From Sandaracinus sp. (GTDB lineage Bacteria; Myxococcota_A; Polyangia; Polyangiales; Houyiibacteriaceae), in assembly GCA_002699025.1 (NCBI GenBank), contig PABA01000184.1, forward strand, positions 1 to 45,145: DNA of 45,145 nt, in the 5' to 3' direction. A program made the position numbers and the translations under genes. Below, piece after piece: positions 16,156 to 24,430 of the stretch (its first letter is position 1; each line of letters starts with the position of its first letter). Below the pieces are notes generated by a model. The model made no database searches, was not told the DNA's origin, and was given only the letters and a program-made list of their open reading frames with translations.

Positions 16156-16707
16156 ATGCGCTGGCGGGTCCCCTCGGTTCTGTCTCTCCTCATCGCCCTC
16201 GCCTGCGTGGGCTGCGGCGACGAAGGCCCAGCCATCGAGCCGACCTACGCGAACGTGCTCGAGACCGTGCAGGTCAGCTGCGGGGCCGAGTCGAGCAGCT
16301 GCCACGGCGGCTCCACCGGCGGCGGGAGCCTCAGCTTCGAGGCGCTCCTCGCCGAGGGGCGCCCGATCACCGAGGCGCTCGTGAACGTACCGAGCTGCGA
16401 GTACGACCTCCTCGACCGGGTCGAGCCCGGCTCGCCGGAGGAGAGCTGGCTCTGGATCAAGCTGAGCCAGGCCCACGACGAGGAGGGGCGCATCCTCTTC
16501 GAGCCCGATCCGGCCTGGGATCCCGGCATCGAGCCGCGCGACGACGGGAGCTTCCCGCCCTCGCGCTGCCCGAACGTGGAGGACGGCGCGCTGACCTTCG
16601 GTTACCAGATGCCGCTGAACGCCGGGGCGCCCTCGCCGCTCCCGGACGACCAGCTCCGGCTCTTCCACGACTGGATCGAGGCCGGCGCGCCCGGCCCGGC
16701 CGAGTGA
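16156..16707 (+). CDS. Cytochrome-like lipoprotein with expanded CXnCH motif
   Basis: A 183-residue lipoprotein with lipobox ACVGC. It contains a haem-type site with unusual spacing (CGAESSSCH, six residues between the cysteines), a possible distal ligand in YQMPLNAGAP, and the ending FHDWIEAGAPGPAE that is common to planctomycete-type cytochrome c domains. AAAGGAG precedes the ATG. If it binds haem covalently it would be a low-potential or structural single-haem protein on the membrane surface; the non-standard spacing makes this unproven. It is related in design to the lipoprotein at 2354-3160. Confidence 0.85.
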   Translation: MRWRVPSVLSLLIALACVGCGDEGPAIEPTYANVLETVQVSCGAESSSCHGGSTGGGSLSFEALLAEGRPITEALVNVPSCEYDLLDRVEPGSPEESWLWIKLSQAHDEEGRILFEPDPAWDPGIEPRDDGSFPPSRCPNVEDGALTFGYQMPLNAGAPSPLPDDQLRLFHDWIEAGAPGPAE

Positions 16708-16804
16708 GCGGAGCCTCGAGCCGGCCTGGGGCGGGCGGTGCGCGATCCAGCCGAGCGAAGCCCGCGAAATCCGACTACTCTGCAGCCGTACCGTGGGAGG
16801 GCAC

Positions 16805-19273
16805 ATGCGTGCGGCTTGGTTGGCTTCGTTCGTCCTCGCGGCCTCGCTAGGGGGCTGCGACTTCTTCGACAAGGGGGATCCGCCCCCGTCCGTGACCGGG
16901 AGGGGCGTCGGGGAGGACTGCTCGTCCGCCTCGGACTGCCGGACGGGGCTCGTCTGCGACATGGATCGCATGAGCTGCCAGCCGGCGGGCACGGCTCCCG
17001 AGGGCGGCGTCTGCCAGCTCACCGGCGACTGCGGCCCGGACCTCTACTGCGCCGCGGACCGCACCTGCTCCCCGGCGGGGGACGCCGACGAGGGCGCGCG
17101 CTGCGGCTCCACGGCCGACTGCCTGCCCGGCCTGAGCTGCGTGCTCCGCGGCTTCTACGCGGAGTGCCGGCCGGCCGGCACGGGCGACATCGGCGAGCTC
17201 TGCGAGAACGGCGCCGACTGCCTCGCCGGCCTGAGCTGCATCCCCGACCCGATCAACGACCGCTCCCAGTGCCTCTCGCCCCCCGCCGCCGAGCCGGGGA
17301 CCCAGCTGCCCCCGGCGATCCCGAGCTGGTCCGGCGTGGAGTGCCCGGAGGACGTGGACGAGACCGTCTCCTACTTCGAGGTGCCCCGCTTCGACGAGAC
17401 CGACGGCGACTTCTACCGGCTGCCCTTCCCCAACGACGTGCGTCGCACCGCGTCCGGCCTCGACCTGCGGGGCCACCCCACGCCGGACACGGCCGTGGAC
17501 GTCGACATCATCGACCGCTACCTCCGCGCCTCCGAGGAGGATCTCGCGGGCTTCTCGACGAACCCCGTCGTCTACTTCCGCTTCAGCGAGCCCTACGACT
17601 GGGACACGGTCGGCGGCGCCATCCGCTTCGTGGACGTCGACCCGGACTCGCCCGACTTCGGCCGCGGCGTGGGCTTCGCCTGGCTCACGACCTTCGGCCC
17701 GATCACGAACTACATCTGCGAGGACTGGCTCGGCGTGCGCACGGGGCACGGCGCCCCGCTCCGCCCGGACACGACCTACGCGGTCGTGCTCACGCGGGAT
17801 CTGCAGCCGAGCGCCGACGTGGGCGGGACCTACGCGCGCGACGCGGACCTCGACGCCATGCTCGGAGCGAGCGCGCCCGGGGACGCGACGCTCGCCGCCG
17901 CCTGGGAGAAGTACGCGCCGCTCCGCGACTATCTCGCGGGCGCCGAAGAGCTGAGCGCGGATCAGGTGCTGAACGCGACCGTCTTCACGACCCAGCCGGC
18001 CACGCCCATGGCAAGGCTGCGGGAGGCCGTGCACGCGGCCGAGCTGCCGGCGGCGAGCGAGCTGACGGCCTGCGGCGCGGGGGTCACCTCGCCCTGCGAC
18101 GATGGCACGCCCCAGCGGAGCTGTGAGGGCGCCGATGGGCAGCCCTACACGGAGATCCACGGGCGCCTCTCGCTGCCGATCTTCCAGGGCGGCCGGCCGC
18201 CCTACGCGACGCCCGAAGACGGCGGCGCCTTCGAGTGGGTCGATGGGCAGCCGCGCGTGCAGCGGACCGAGGAGGTCTGCTTCGCCCTGACCGTGCCCGA
18301 GGGGAGCGCGCCGGCCGAGGGGTGGCCGCTGCTCGTCGCCGCCCACGGCACCAACGGCTCTTTCCGCACCGCCGTCGGCAACGGGCTCGCCAGCGCCGCG
18401 GCCGGCGCCACGACCCCCGGGCCCGTGGCGACGCTCGCCATCGACCTGCCTCAGCACGGGGAGCGCCGGGGCGAGAGCGAGGAGCCCCCGGACATCCTCT
18501 TCTTCAACTTCCTCAACCCGCGCGCGGCCCGGGACAACGTGCTCCAGGGCGCGGCGGACCTCTTCGCCGTCGTGCGCTGGGCTCTCGAAGGGGGCGTCGA
18601 CGCGGCCGCCTCGCCGACCGGCGAGGCCATCGCCTTCGATCCGGCGCGCGTGGCCCTCTACGCGCACTCGCAGGGCGCCACGCACGCGGACCTGATGGTC
18701 CCGCACGAGCCCGGCCTCGCGGCGGTCGTCTTCAGCGGCAACTCGGGCGACCTCACGCTCTCGCTCCTGAACAAGACCTCGCCGACGAACATCCAGGCCA
18801 TCGTGCCCTTCGCGCTCCTCGACGCGGACGGGGGCGGCAACCTGCGGACGGGTGACTTCCACCCGGCGCTGGCGCTCTTCCAGGGCTTCTTCGACGGGGC
18901 CGACCCCGTGAACCACGCGCTCGCGCTCTGGCGCGAGCCGGCCGACGAGGCGAACCTGAAGCACGTCTTCATGACCTTCGGGCTGGACGACACGTACACG
19001 CCCGAGGTGAACCAGCGGGCCTACGCCGTCCCTGCCGGCTTCCCGCACGTCGCCCCGCGCGTCGCCGCGGAGCTCCCCCTCGCGGAGGTCGATGCCGGCC
19101 TGAGCGGCAACGTGATGGCCGGCGAGCAGGCCTACACGATCGGGCTCCGCTCCTACGCGCCGGACGCCGGGGATGACGGCCACTTCGTCGCGAGCCGCAC
19201 GGAGGGAGGCCGGAGCGACGTCCAGGCCTTCCTCTTCGCGGCGCTCGCCGGCGAGGTCCCGACGATCGAGTAA
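16805..19273 (+). CDS. Large lipoprotein: Cys-rich repeats plus alpha/beta-hydrolase-like domain
   Basis: An 822-residue protein with lipobox LGGC (Cys18). Residues about 35-160 hold four short Cys-rich repeats of the form GEDCSSASDCRTGLVC and GELCENGADCLAGLSC, seen in many myxobacterial surface lipoproteins. The central region resembles an Ig/SbsA-like domain, with FRFSEPYDWDTVGG and LRPDTTYAVVLTRDL. From about residue 480 an alpha/beta-hydrolase-like section appears: WPLLVAAHGTNGS, ATLAIDLPQHGERR, and the nucleophile elbow VALYAHSQGATHAD, with Ser in an AHSQG setting instead of GXSXG. A late DDTYTP and HVAP could supply acid and His. GGGAGG precedes the ATG. An exported esterase-like activity is possible, not shown. 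Confidence 0.88.
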   Translation: MRAAWLASFVLAASLGGCDFFDKGDPPPSVTGRGVGEDCSSASDCRTGLVCDMDRMSCQPAGTAPEGGVCQLTGDCGPDLYCAADRTCSPAGDADEGARCGSTADCLPGLSCVLRGFYAECRPAGTGDIGELCENGADCLAGLSCIPDPINDRSQCLSPPAAEPGTQLPPAIPSWSGVECPEDVDETVSYFEVPRFDETDGDFYRLPFPNDVRRTASGLDLRGHPTPDTAVDVDIIDRYLRASEEDLAGFSTNPVVYFRFSEPYDWDTVGGAIRFVDVDPDSPDFGRGVGFAWLTTFGPITNYICEDWLGVRTGHGAPLRPDTTYAVVLTRDLQPSADVGGTYARDADLDAMLGASAPGDATLAAAWEKYAPLRDYLAGAEELSADQVLNATVFTTQPATPMARLREAVHAAELPAASELTACGAGVTSPCDDGTPQRSCEGADGQPYTEIHGRLSLPIFQGGRPPYATPEDGGAFEWVDGQPRVQRTEEVCFALTVPEGSAPAEGWPLLVAAHGTNGSFRTAVGNGLASAAAGATTPGPVATLAIDLPQHGERRGESEEPPDILFFNFLNPRAARDNVLQGAADLFAVVRWALEGGVDAAASPTGEAIAFDPARVALYAHSQGATHADLMVPHEPGLAAVVFSGNSGDLTLSLLNKTSPTNIQAIVPFALLDADGGGNLRTGDFHPALALFQGFFDGADPVNHALALWREPADEANLKHVFMTFGLDDTYTPEVNQRAYAVPAGFPHVAPRVAAELPLAEVDAGLSGNVMAGEQAYTIGLRSYAPDAGDDGHFVASRTEGGRSDVQAFLFAALAGEVPTIE

Positions 19274-19322
19274 CGCCGCGAGCTCGGGCTCGGTCCCGCG
19301 TGGCGGTCTCGGGCTCCGGCTC

Positions 19323-19440
19323 GGAGCGCGGGCTCGACAGCTCCGGGCTCCACAGCTCCGGGCTCCGCGGCCCCGGGCTCCGCGGCTCCGGGCTCCGCGG
19401 CTCCGGGCTCCGCGGGTCCGGGCCCGCGGCTCCGGACTCG
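19323..19440. repeat. 15-bp GC-rich tandem repeat
   Basis: About seven imperfect copies of GGGCTCCGCGGCTCC fill the space between the lipoprotein gene and the oppositely oriented DUF2378-like gene. Confidence 0.8.
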
Positions 19441-19455
19441 AATCGCCCCGCCGCC

Positions 19456-20007
19456 TCAGCGCCAGGTCGCGCTCAGCGTGCCGCGGGCGAGGCCCGGCGC
19501 CGGCTGGACCGCCGTCTGGACGTCCTTCGCCCCGCACATCTCGAGCACCGCGTGGGCCGTCCCGGCGATGGCCTGCCAGGTGTGGATGTCGAAGCCCGGG
19601 CACTCGGAGATCTCGATCGTCGCCGCGTTCGAGTCGGCGCGGGTGACCTCGTAGCGCCCCCCGTCGAAATAGGCGCCGAAGACCCGCGGCGCGCGCTTCA
19701 GGATCGCGCTCGGGGAGAGCACCGAGAGGAAGACCCGATGCACGGTCTTGAAGTTGCGCCGGGCCCCCTCGGAGCCGAGCTCCCAGGCCAGGTCCTCGCC
19801 GCGGCCGGTCGCTTCGGTCCCGGCGCGGTGGAGCTCACGCAACCAGGCGATGGGGTACCAGCCGCCCGAGACGATGCGGCCGTAGGCCAGGCCGTCCCGG
19901 AGCTCGGCCGAGAGCCGGGGGTGGAGCTCCGTCTCCGCGTCGCACTGCTCTCCGAGGAGCGCAGCCCGGTTCTTCAGCATCAAGCCCTTGCAGCGGAGCT
20001 CGCCCAT
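19456..20007 (-). CDS. DUF2378-like protein, related to the kinase C-terminal domain
   Basis: A 183-residue protein without signal or membrane segment. It starts MGELRCKGLMLKNRAALLG, has GRIVSGGWYPIAWLRELHR in the middle, and ends with ISECPGFDIHTWQAIAGTAHAVLEMCGAKDV and GTLSATWR. This follows the pattern of the myxobacterial DUF2378/TIGR02265 family, of unknown function, and matches the last ~170 residues of the kinase at 34815 segment by segment (GSLIIATRERMKETL, LVLPVAWVESGMLEGLL, FTEALLELCGAREVRAS, GTLVIRWR). A GTG at 20055 would add 16 residues. The ATG at 20007 lacks a clear ribosome site. Confidence 0.8.
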   Translation of the reverse strand: MGELRCKGLMLKNRAALLGEQCDAETELHPRLSAELRDGLAYGRIVSGGWYPIAWLRELHRAGTEATGRGEDLAWELGSEGARRNFKTVHRVFLSVLSPSAILKRAPRVFGAYFDGGRYEVTRADSNAATIEISECPGFDIHTWQAIAGTAHAVLEMCGAKDVQTAVQPAPGLARGTLSATWR

Positions 20008-20094
20008 CGGCGCGCACGATAGCGGACGCAGGCGCAGCCGGCGAACCGCGTTCACGACCGCATCGCAGCGGTGCGCGCGTGCGAAGGGGACCGC

Positions 20095-20883
20095 TCAGCG
20101 CCGGGCGCGGAGGCCGGCCACCAGCTCGGGGAGCGCCTCCTCGGCGGGCTCGGCGATCGGCTCGACGCGGCGGTGCGGGGACGCGGCGTTCGGATCGATG
20201 CTCGCCATGAACGCGCCGCGGCGAAGCCCCGCGTCGAGGACGAGCTCGGTGAGCCCGACCGCGAAGGAGGTGCCCGCGAAGAGGACCGCGTCGGCCCGCT
20301 TCGCCGCGCGCATCACCTCGTCGATGCGGTAGTCCCGGTGCCCGTCGTAGCGCTCGTCGAACCAGAGCAGGTGCGGGCGGAGGAGGCCGCCGCAGGCGGG
20401 GCACTCGGGGAGCGCGTCGAAACACCGCTCGCGCTCGAGCCGGCGGAGCGCCTCGTCGGGGCGCGGCAGGCTCCCGCGCGGCCCGGCGTGCTGGCAGCCC
20501 TTCGCCGTGCACCGGACCCGATCGGCGCGGCCGTGCACCTCGACGAGCGCCTCCGAGCCGGCCGCCCGGTGGAGGCCGTCGACGTTCTGGGTGACCAGGA
20601 GGAAGGCGCCCTGGAGTCGCTCCCACTCGGCGAGCGCGCGATGCGCCGGGTTCGGCTCGGCGCCTCGGAGCGCACGGAAGCGCCCGAGGTACCAGAGCCA
20701 GGACTCGAGCGGATGCGCGAGGAAGTACGCCCAGGTGCCGCGCGCCACGACGTTCTCCTCCCAGACGGCGCCCGGGTCCGCGCCGCGAAACGTGGGGATG
20801 CCGCTGGCGAGGCTGACGCCCGCGCCCGTGACGACGAGCGTCCGCTCCGCCGCGGCGAAGCGCCGGATCCACGCCTCGTCCAC
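20095..20883 (-). CDS. Sir2-family NAD-dependent protein deacylase
   Basis: A 262-residue sirtuin, which removes acyl groups from lysines with NAD as co-substrate. Motifs in order: VVTGAGVSLASGIPTFRG (19-33), LVTQNVDGLH (97-105) with catalytic His117 in EVHG, zinc cysteines 125/130 (CTAKGC) and 161/164 (CPAC), LLWFDERY, and FAGTSFAVGL near the C-terminus. The start is GTG, 5 nt after the stop of the upstream PLP enzyme gene, so the two are probably one transcript. The Ala-Tyr-type residues that mark desuccinylases were not examined, so the acyl specificity is open. Confidence 0.95.
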   Translation of the reverse strand: MDEAWIRRFAAAERTLVVTGAGVSLASGIPTFRGADPGAVWEENVVARGTWAYFLAHPLESWLWYLGRFRALRGAEPNPAHRALAEWERLQGAFLLVTQNVDGLHRAAGSEALVEVHGRADRVRCTAKGCQHAGPRGSLPRPDEALRRLERERCFDALPECPACGGLLRPHLLWFDERYDGHRDYRIDEVMRAAKRADAVLFAGTSFAVGLTELVLDAGLRRGAFMASIDPNAASPHRRVEPIAEPAEEALPELVAGLRARR

Positions 20884-20887
20884 GGCC

Positions 20888-22081
20888 TCATCCCATCGCG
20901 TCGAGGGCCCGGAGGACGTCCGCGATGAGCTCGTCCGTGTCCTCGAGGCCGACGGCGTAGCGGATCAGGCTGTCCCGGATGCCGACCTCGAGGCGCTGCT
21001 CGGTCGTGAGCTCGAAGAAGCTCATCAACGCCGGCTGCTCGATGAGCGATTCGACGCCGCCGAGGCTCGGCGCGATGCGCGGGATGCGCGCGGCGTCCAC
21101 GACCCGGCTCGTGCCCTCGAGGTCCGCGTCGACCTCGAAGGTGACGACGCCCCCGAAGCCGGTCATGAGCTCCTTGGCGACGCCGTGGTTCGGGTGCGAG
21201 GCGAGGCCCGGGTACCAGACCCGGCGCACCTTCGGGTGCGCCTCGAGGGCCTCGGCCATGGCCTGCGCCGTGGCGTTCTGCTGGCGGACGCGCACGGCGA
21301 GGGACTTGATGCCGCGGTGGATCAGGTACGCCGCGTGCGGGTCGAGCACGCCGCCGAGCACGTGGCGGAGATCACGCACGACGGAGACCAGGCCCTCCTT
21401 GCCGGCGAGGACCCCGCCGAGAACGTCGTTGTGGCCGCCGAGGTACTTGGTCGCGCTGTGCACGACCAGATCGATCCCGTGCTCGACCGGCCGCAGGTTC
21501 ACGGGCGTCGCGAAGGTGGCGTCGATCATCGTCTTGATGCGGCGCTCCTTGCAGACGGCGGCGAGGCGCCGGAGGTCCGGCACGGTCTGGTAGGGGTTGG
21601 TCGGCGCCTCGCTGATGACGAGCTTCGTCTCCGGGCGGAGCGCCGCCTCGAGGGCGTCCACGTCCGCTGGCGGCACGAGGGTCGCGCTCACGCCGTAGCG
21701 CTCGAGGAAGCCGGTGACGAACTGGCGCGTGCGCCGGTAGCAGTCGCTGAAGAGCACCACGTGGGCGCCGCTCTTGCAGAGGGCGAGGATGGCCGTGGTG
21801 ACGGCCGCCATGCCGCTCGAGAAGGCGATGGCGTCCTGCGCGCCCTCGAGGGCGGCGACCTTCTTCTCCACGAGGCGGACGGTCGGGTTGCCGTAGCGCC
21901 CGTACTCTTCCTCGCGCTCGGTGCGGCCCTCGAAGAAGGCACAGAGCTCGGCCGTGTCGCGGAACGTGTAGGTCGCCGTCTGGACGATGGGCGCCGCGAG
22001 CGCGTCGTACTCGTGGCGCCGCGGCTCGCCGCCGTGGACGGCGAGGGTCTCGGGCGCCCGGGGAGGCTTCGAGTCGCTCAT
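20888..22081 (-). CDS. Cystathionine gamma-synthase/lyase-family PLP enzyme
   Basis: A 397-residue enzyme of the Cys/Met metabolism PLP family, which makes or splits cystathionine or sulfhydrylates acyl-homoserine. The PLP lysine is Lys212 in LVVHSATKYLGGHND. Other marks are APIVQTATYTF, YGRYGNPTVRLVEKKVAALEG, AFSSGMAAVTTAI, ISEAPTNPYQTVPDL and the late APSLGGVESLIEQPA. The family does not allow the exact reaction (MetB, MetC/Cgl or MetZ) to be told by eye. It starts the transcript that continues into the Sir2 gene. A weak promoter pair (CTGACG, 18 nt, TACGCT) just upstream would give an almost leaderless message. Confidence 0.94.
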   Translation of the reverse strand: MSDSKPPRAPETLAVHGGEPRRHEYDALAAPIVQTATYTFRDTAELCAFFEGRTEREEEYGRYGNPTVRLVEKKVAALEGAQDAIAFSSGMAAVTTAILALCKSGAHVVLFSDCYRRTRQFVTGFLERYGVSATLVPPADVDALEAALRPETKLVISEAPTNPYQTVPDLRRLAAVCKERRIKTMIDATFATPVNLRPVEHGIDLVVHSATKYLGGHNDVLGGVLAGKEGLVSVVRDLRHVLGGVLDPHAAYLIHRGIKSLAVRVRQQNATAQAMAEALEAHPKVRRVWYPGLASHPNHGVAKELMTGFGGVVTFEVDADLEGTSRVVDAARIPRIAPSLGGVESLIEQPALMSFFELTTEQRLEVGIRDSLIRYAVGLEDTDELIADVLRALDAMG

Positions 22082-22195
22082 GGGGCGGAGCGTAGCGGCA
22101 AGGCGCTGGCGACGTCAGCCGGCGGAGGCGAAGGTGGCACCAAGTGCAACCTCCGCCGGCGGCGACGCGGCCGGGGCGTTCTGCCGCCGAGGGCG

Positions 22196-22497
22196 CGGCC
22201 GCGGCTCCAGCCCGAGCAGCAGCGCCAGCCCCAGCCATAGCCGCAGCAGCCCCAGCCACAGCGACAGCCCCAGCCATAGCCGCAGCAGCCCCAGCCACAG
22301 CGACAGCCCCAGCGGGAGCGACAGCGACAGCCCCAGCGGGAGCGAGAGCGACAGCCACAACGGGAGCGACAGCGACAGCCCCAGCGGGAGCGAGAGCGAC
22401 AGCCCCAGCGAGAGCGACAGCGACAGCCCCAGCGGGAGCGACAGCGACAGCCCCAGCGGGAGCGACAGCGACAGCCACAACGGGAGCGACACCCCAG
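22196..22497. repeat. 24-bp tandem array preceded by 39-bp repeats
   Basis: Eight units of 24 bp start at 22299, 22323, 22347, 22371, 22395, 22419, 22443 and 22467, each beginning AGCGACAGCC and continuing CCAGCGGGAGCGAC or a variant (two units read CACAACGGGAGCGAC). Just before them a ~39-bp unit containing AGCCATAGCCGCAGCAGCC occurs twice. The array is open in many frames on both strands with low-complexity products and is treated as non-coding. Confidence 0.92.
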
Positions 22498-22527
22498 CGG
22501 GAGCGGGAGCGACAACCCCAGCGAGAT

Positions 22528-22790
22528 CCCCGACCCCCGCGCCGAAGGCGCGAATCCCCCCCCAAGCCACCGAGCCGCCCCCCGCGCGAGGCGGCACCCC
22601 CACGCACCGAGCCGCGCCGGCGGCGAGGGCGTACATGGACACCTGGATCCCCTCGCTCTCCCCGTACCGGACGCGCTCGAGTTCCCCGACCCCCGCGCCG
22701 AAGGCGCGAATCCCCCCAAAGCCACCGAGCCGCGCCAGCGGCGAGGCGGCGCCCCCCCGCCACCGAGCCGCGCCAGCGGCGAGGCGGCGG
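22528..22790. repeat. Duplicated intergenic segment
   Basis: The words CCCCGACCCCCGCGCCGAAG and GGCGCGAATCCCCCC, with the following CCACCGAGCCGC stretch, occur at 22528 and again at about 22684 (offset 156 bp). Short GCGCCAGCGGCGAGGCGGC echoes follow up to the TPR gene. No gene is apparent in 22082-22790. Confidence 0.75.
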
Positions 22791-24053
22791 CTAGCGGAGC
22801 GGGAAGCGTCGGTGCAGCAGCCGCTCGTGCCAGGCCTCGAGCCAGTCCCAGGCTTCGAGCCGCGTGGCCACGATCGCCGCCACCACCGCGTCCTCGTCTC
22901 CGAGCAGGGGCCGCGCCCGCTCGCCCTCCCCCACCTCCACGGCGGCCTCGACCCAGCGCTCGGCGTAGAGGCGCCGCGCGGCCGGGCCGACGAGCGCGGC
23001 CCGCTCGAAGAGCCGCTCGGCGGTCCCGAGCCGCACCTCGGGCGAGCCGGAGAGCGCCGCCCAGATCACCTCGAGCTGCGCCACGGCCGGGTCGGGCGGC
23101 GCGATCGGCTCGGGCGGCGCCGGGCGCGCCGCCTCGTCCCGCCGCGCCGCCCCGCGGAGCAGCCGCTCGAGCTGCTCCCGATGCCACTCCGAGCCGTCCA
23201 CCGCCGGCAGCTCGAGCGCCGCCCGGGCCCGCTCCTCGGCCTCGGCCCAGCGCTCCGCGCGGAGCAGGAAGCGCACCCGCTCGCGCTCGGTCACGTAGAG
23301 CGAGCGCGACACGCCGAAGCGCGCCCGCTCCTCCGCCGCCGCCTCCTCGAAGGCCTGCCGCACCTCCTCGGACGCGCCGAGGTGCCGCTGGAGGAAGAGC
23401 GCCCGGTTGTGGAGCGCGTTGCAGAGCTGCCGCGCGCTCCCCGCCTCGTCGAGGAGCCGGATGGCCTCCTCGAAGGCTCCCCGCGCCGCCTGCGCTTCGC
23501 CCACCCGCGCGAAGCACACGGCGCGCGAGTGGAGCACCTCCCCCCGCGCTTCGGCCGCGCCCTCCCGCGCCGCCCGCTCCATCACCGCCAGCGCGCGCCG
23601 ATCGTCGCGGTAGCCGGCGAGCACCTTCCCCAGGTTGCCCTCGGCGCGCAGCGTCGGCTCTCCCACGAAGCGGGAGACCGCGATGGACCAGCGGAGGAAG
23701 ACCTCCATCTCGTCGGTCTCGCCGAGCCGCTCGTGGTGGAGCCCCAGGTTGTTCAGCGTCCCGGCCGTCTCCGAGTGCCGCGGCCCGAAGCGCTCGCACT
23801 CGACCGAGTAGAGCTGGTGCCAGAGCCCCGTCGCGTCCCGACTCGCGCCCTCCTCGTCGAGGTGCGTCGCCAGGTAGTAGAGCGACGCCGCATAGGGCGC
23901 GCTCCGCGGGCCGTGCTCGGAGGCGGCCCGCTCCGCCGCGTCGCGATAGGCGTCGCGGCGATCCCGTCCGGCCGCCCGCGCCGCGCGATAGAGCGCGGTC
24001 GCCTCCGCATAGCCCGGGTGCTCGGGGAACTCCTCGTGCGCGTCCTCCGCCAT
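22791..24053 (-). CDS. Tetratricopeptide-repeat protein
   Basis: A 420-residue, probably cytoplasmic protein made of helical repeats. The starting part is MAEDAHEEFPEHPGYAEA. TPR-like helices follow from about residue 15 to 300, with typical phrases ASLYYLATHLDEEG, AGTLNNLGLHHERLG, AEGNLGKVLAGYRDD, RAVCFARVGEAQAARGAFEEA and LHNRALFLQRHLGASEEV. After a Pro/Ala-rich hinge (about residues 300-320) an Ala/Glu-rich end follows. TPR proteins are scaffolds; the partner is unknown. The ATG at 24053 is chosen because upstream in-frame sequence is repeat-derived. It stands alone between repeat blocks. Confidence 0.85.
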   Translation of the reverse strand: MAEDAHEEFPEHPGYAEATALYRAARAAGRDRRDAYRDAAERAASEHGPRSAPYAASLYYLATHLDEEGASRDATGLWHQLYSVECERFGPRHSETAGTLNNLGLHHERLGETDEMEVFLRWSIAVSRFVGEPTLRAEGNLGKVLAGYRDDRRALAVMERAAREGAAEARGEVLHSRAVCFARVGEAQAARGAFEEAIRLLDEAGSARQLCNALHNRALFLQRHLGASEEVRQAFEEAAAEERARFGVSRSLYVTERERVRFLLRAERWAEAEERARAALELPAVDGSEWHREQLERLLRGAARRDEAARPAPPEPIAPPDPAVAQLEVIWAALSGSPEVRLGTAERLFERAALVGPAARRLYAERWVEAAVEVGEGERARPLLGDEDAVVAAIVATRLEAWDWLEAWHERLLHRRFPLR

Positions 24054-24099
24054 CGCGAGCGAGGGTAGCGCGCTCGACGGCGACCGATGCGCGCCTGCC

Positions 24100-24425
24100 C
24101 CCGATCGGACTGGCCCCCGATGCGCGATGCCCGGCGGCTCCCCGCTCGCTCCCCGATGGGCGGCGGGCTCCCCGATGGACCGGCTCCCCGATGGGCGGCG
24201 GGCTCCCCGATGGACCGGCTCACCGATGGACCGGCTCACCGATGGTCCGGCTCATCGATGAAACCGGGCTCCGGCGGCCACGCCCCGTCCTCGCGGTCGC
24301 CGCGAGCGCGGCGACGCGGGGCTCCCGCACGCAGCCTGCGGCCGTGCGGTGCTCGACGCGGGGCTTCCGCACGCAGCCTGCGGCCGTGCGGTGCTCGACG
24401 CGGAGCTCCGATGCACGCAGCCTGC
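24100..24425. repeat. Two families of short intergenic repeats
   Basis: From about 24100 to 24260 the words CCCCGATGGGCGGCGGGCT and CCCCGATGGACCGGCTC alternate several times. From 24327 a 42-bp unit (GCACGCAGCCTGCGGCCGTG, then CGGTGCTCGACGCGG) occurs at 24327 and 24369, with a partial copy at 24413; its core can fold into a hairpin. Otherwise nothing is seen between the TPR gene and the fusion gene. Confidence 0.85.
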
Positions 24426-24430
24426 GCCCC

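Noticed and set aside
22115-22642. Minus-strand frame with Leu-Ser repeats and plus-strand frame with Ser-Asp repeats over the 24-bp array
   Set aside because: Both are low-complexity readings of the same 24-bp DNA repeat, with no ribosome site and no domain.
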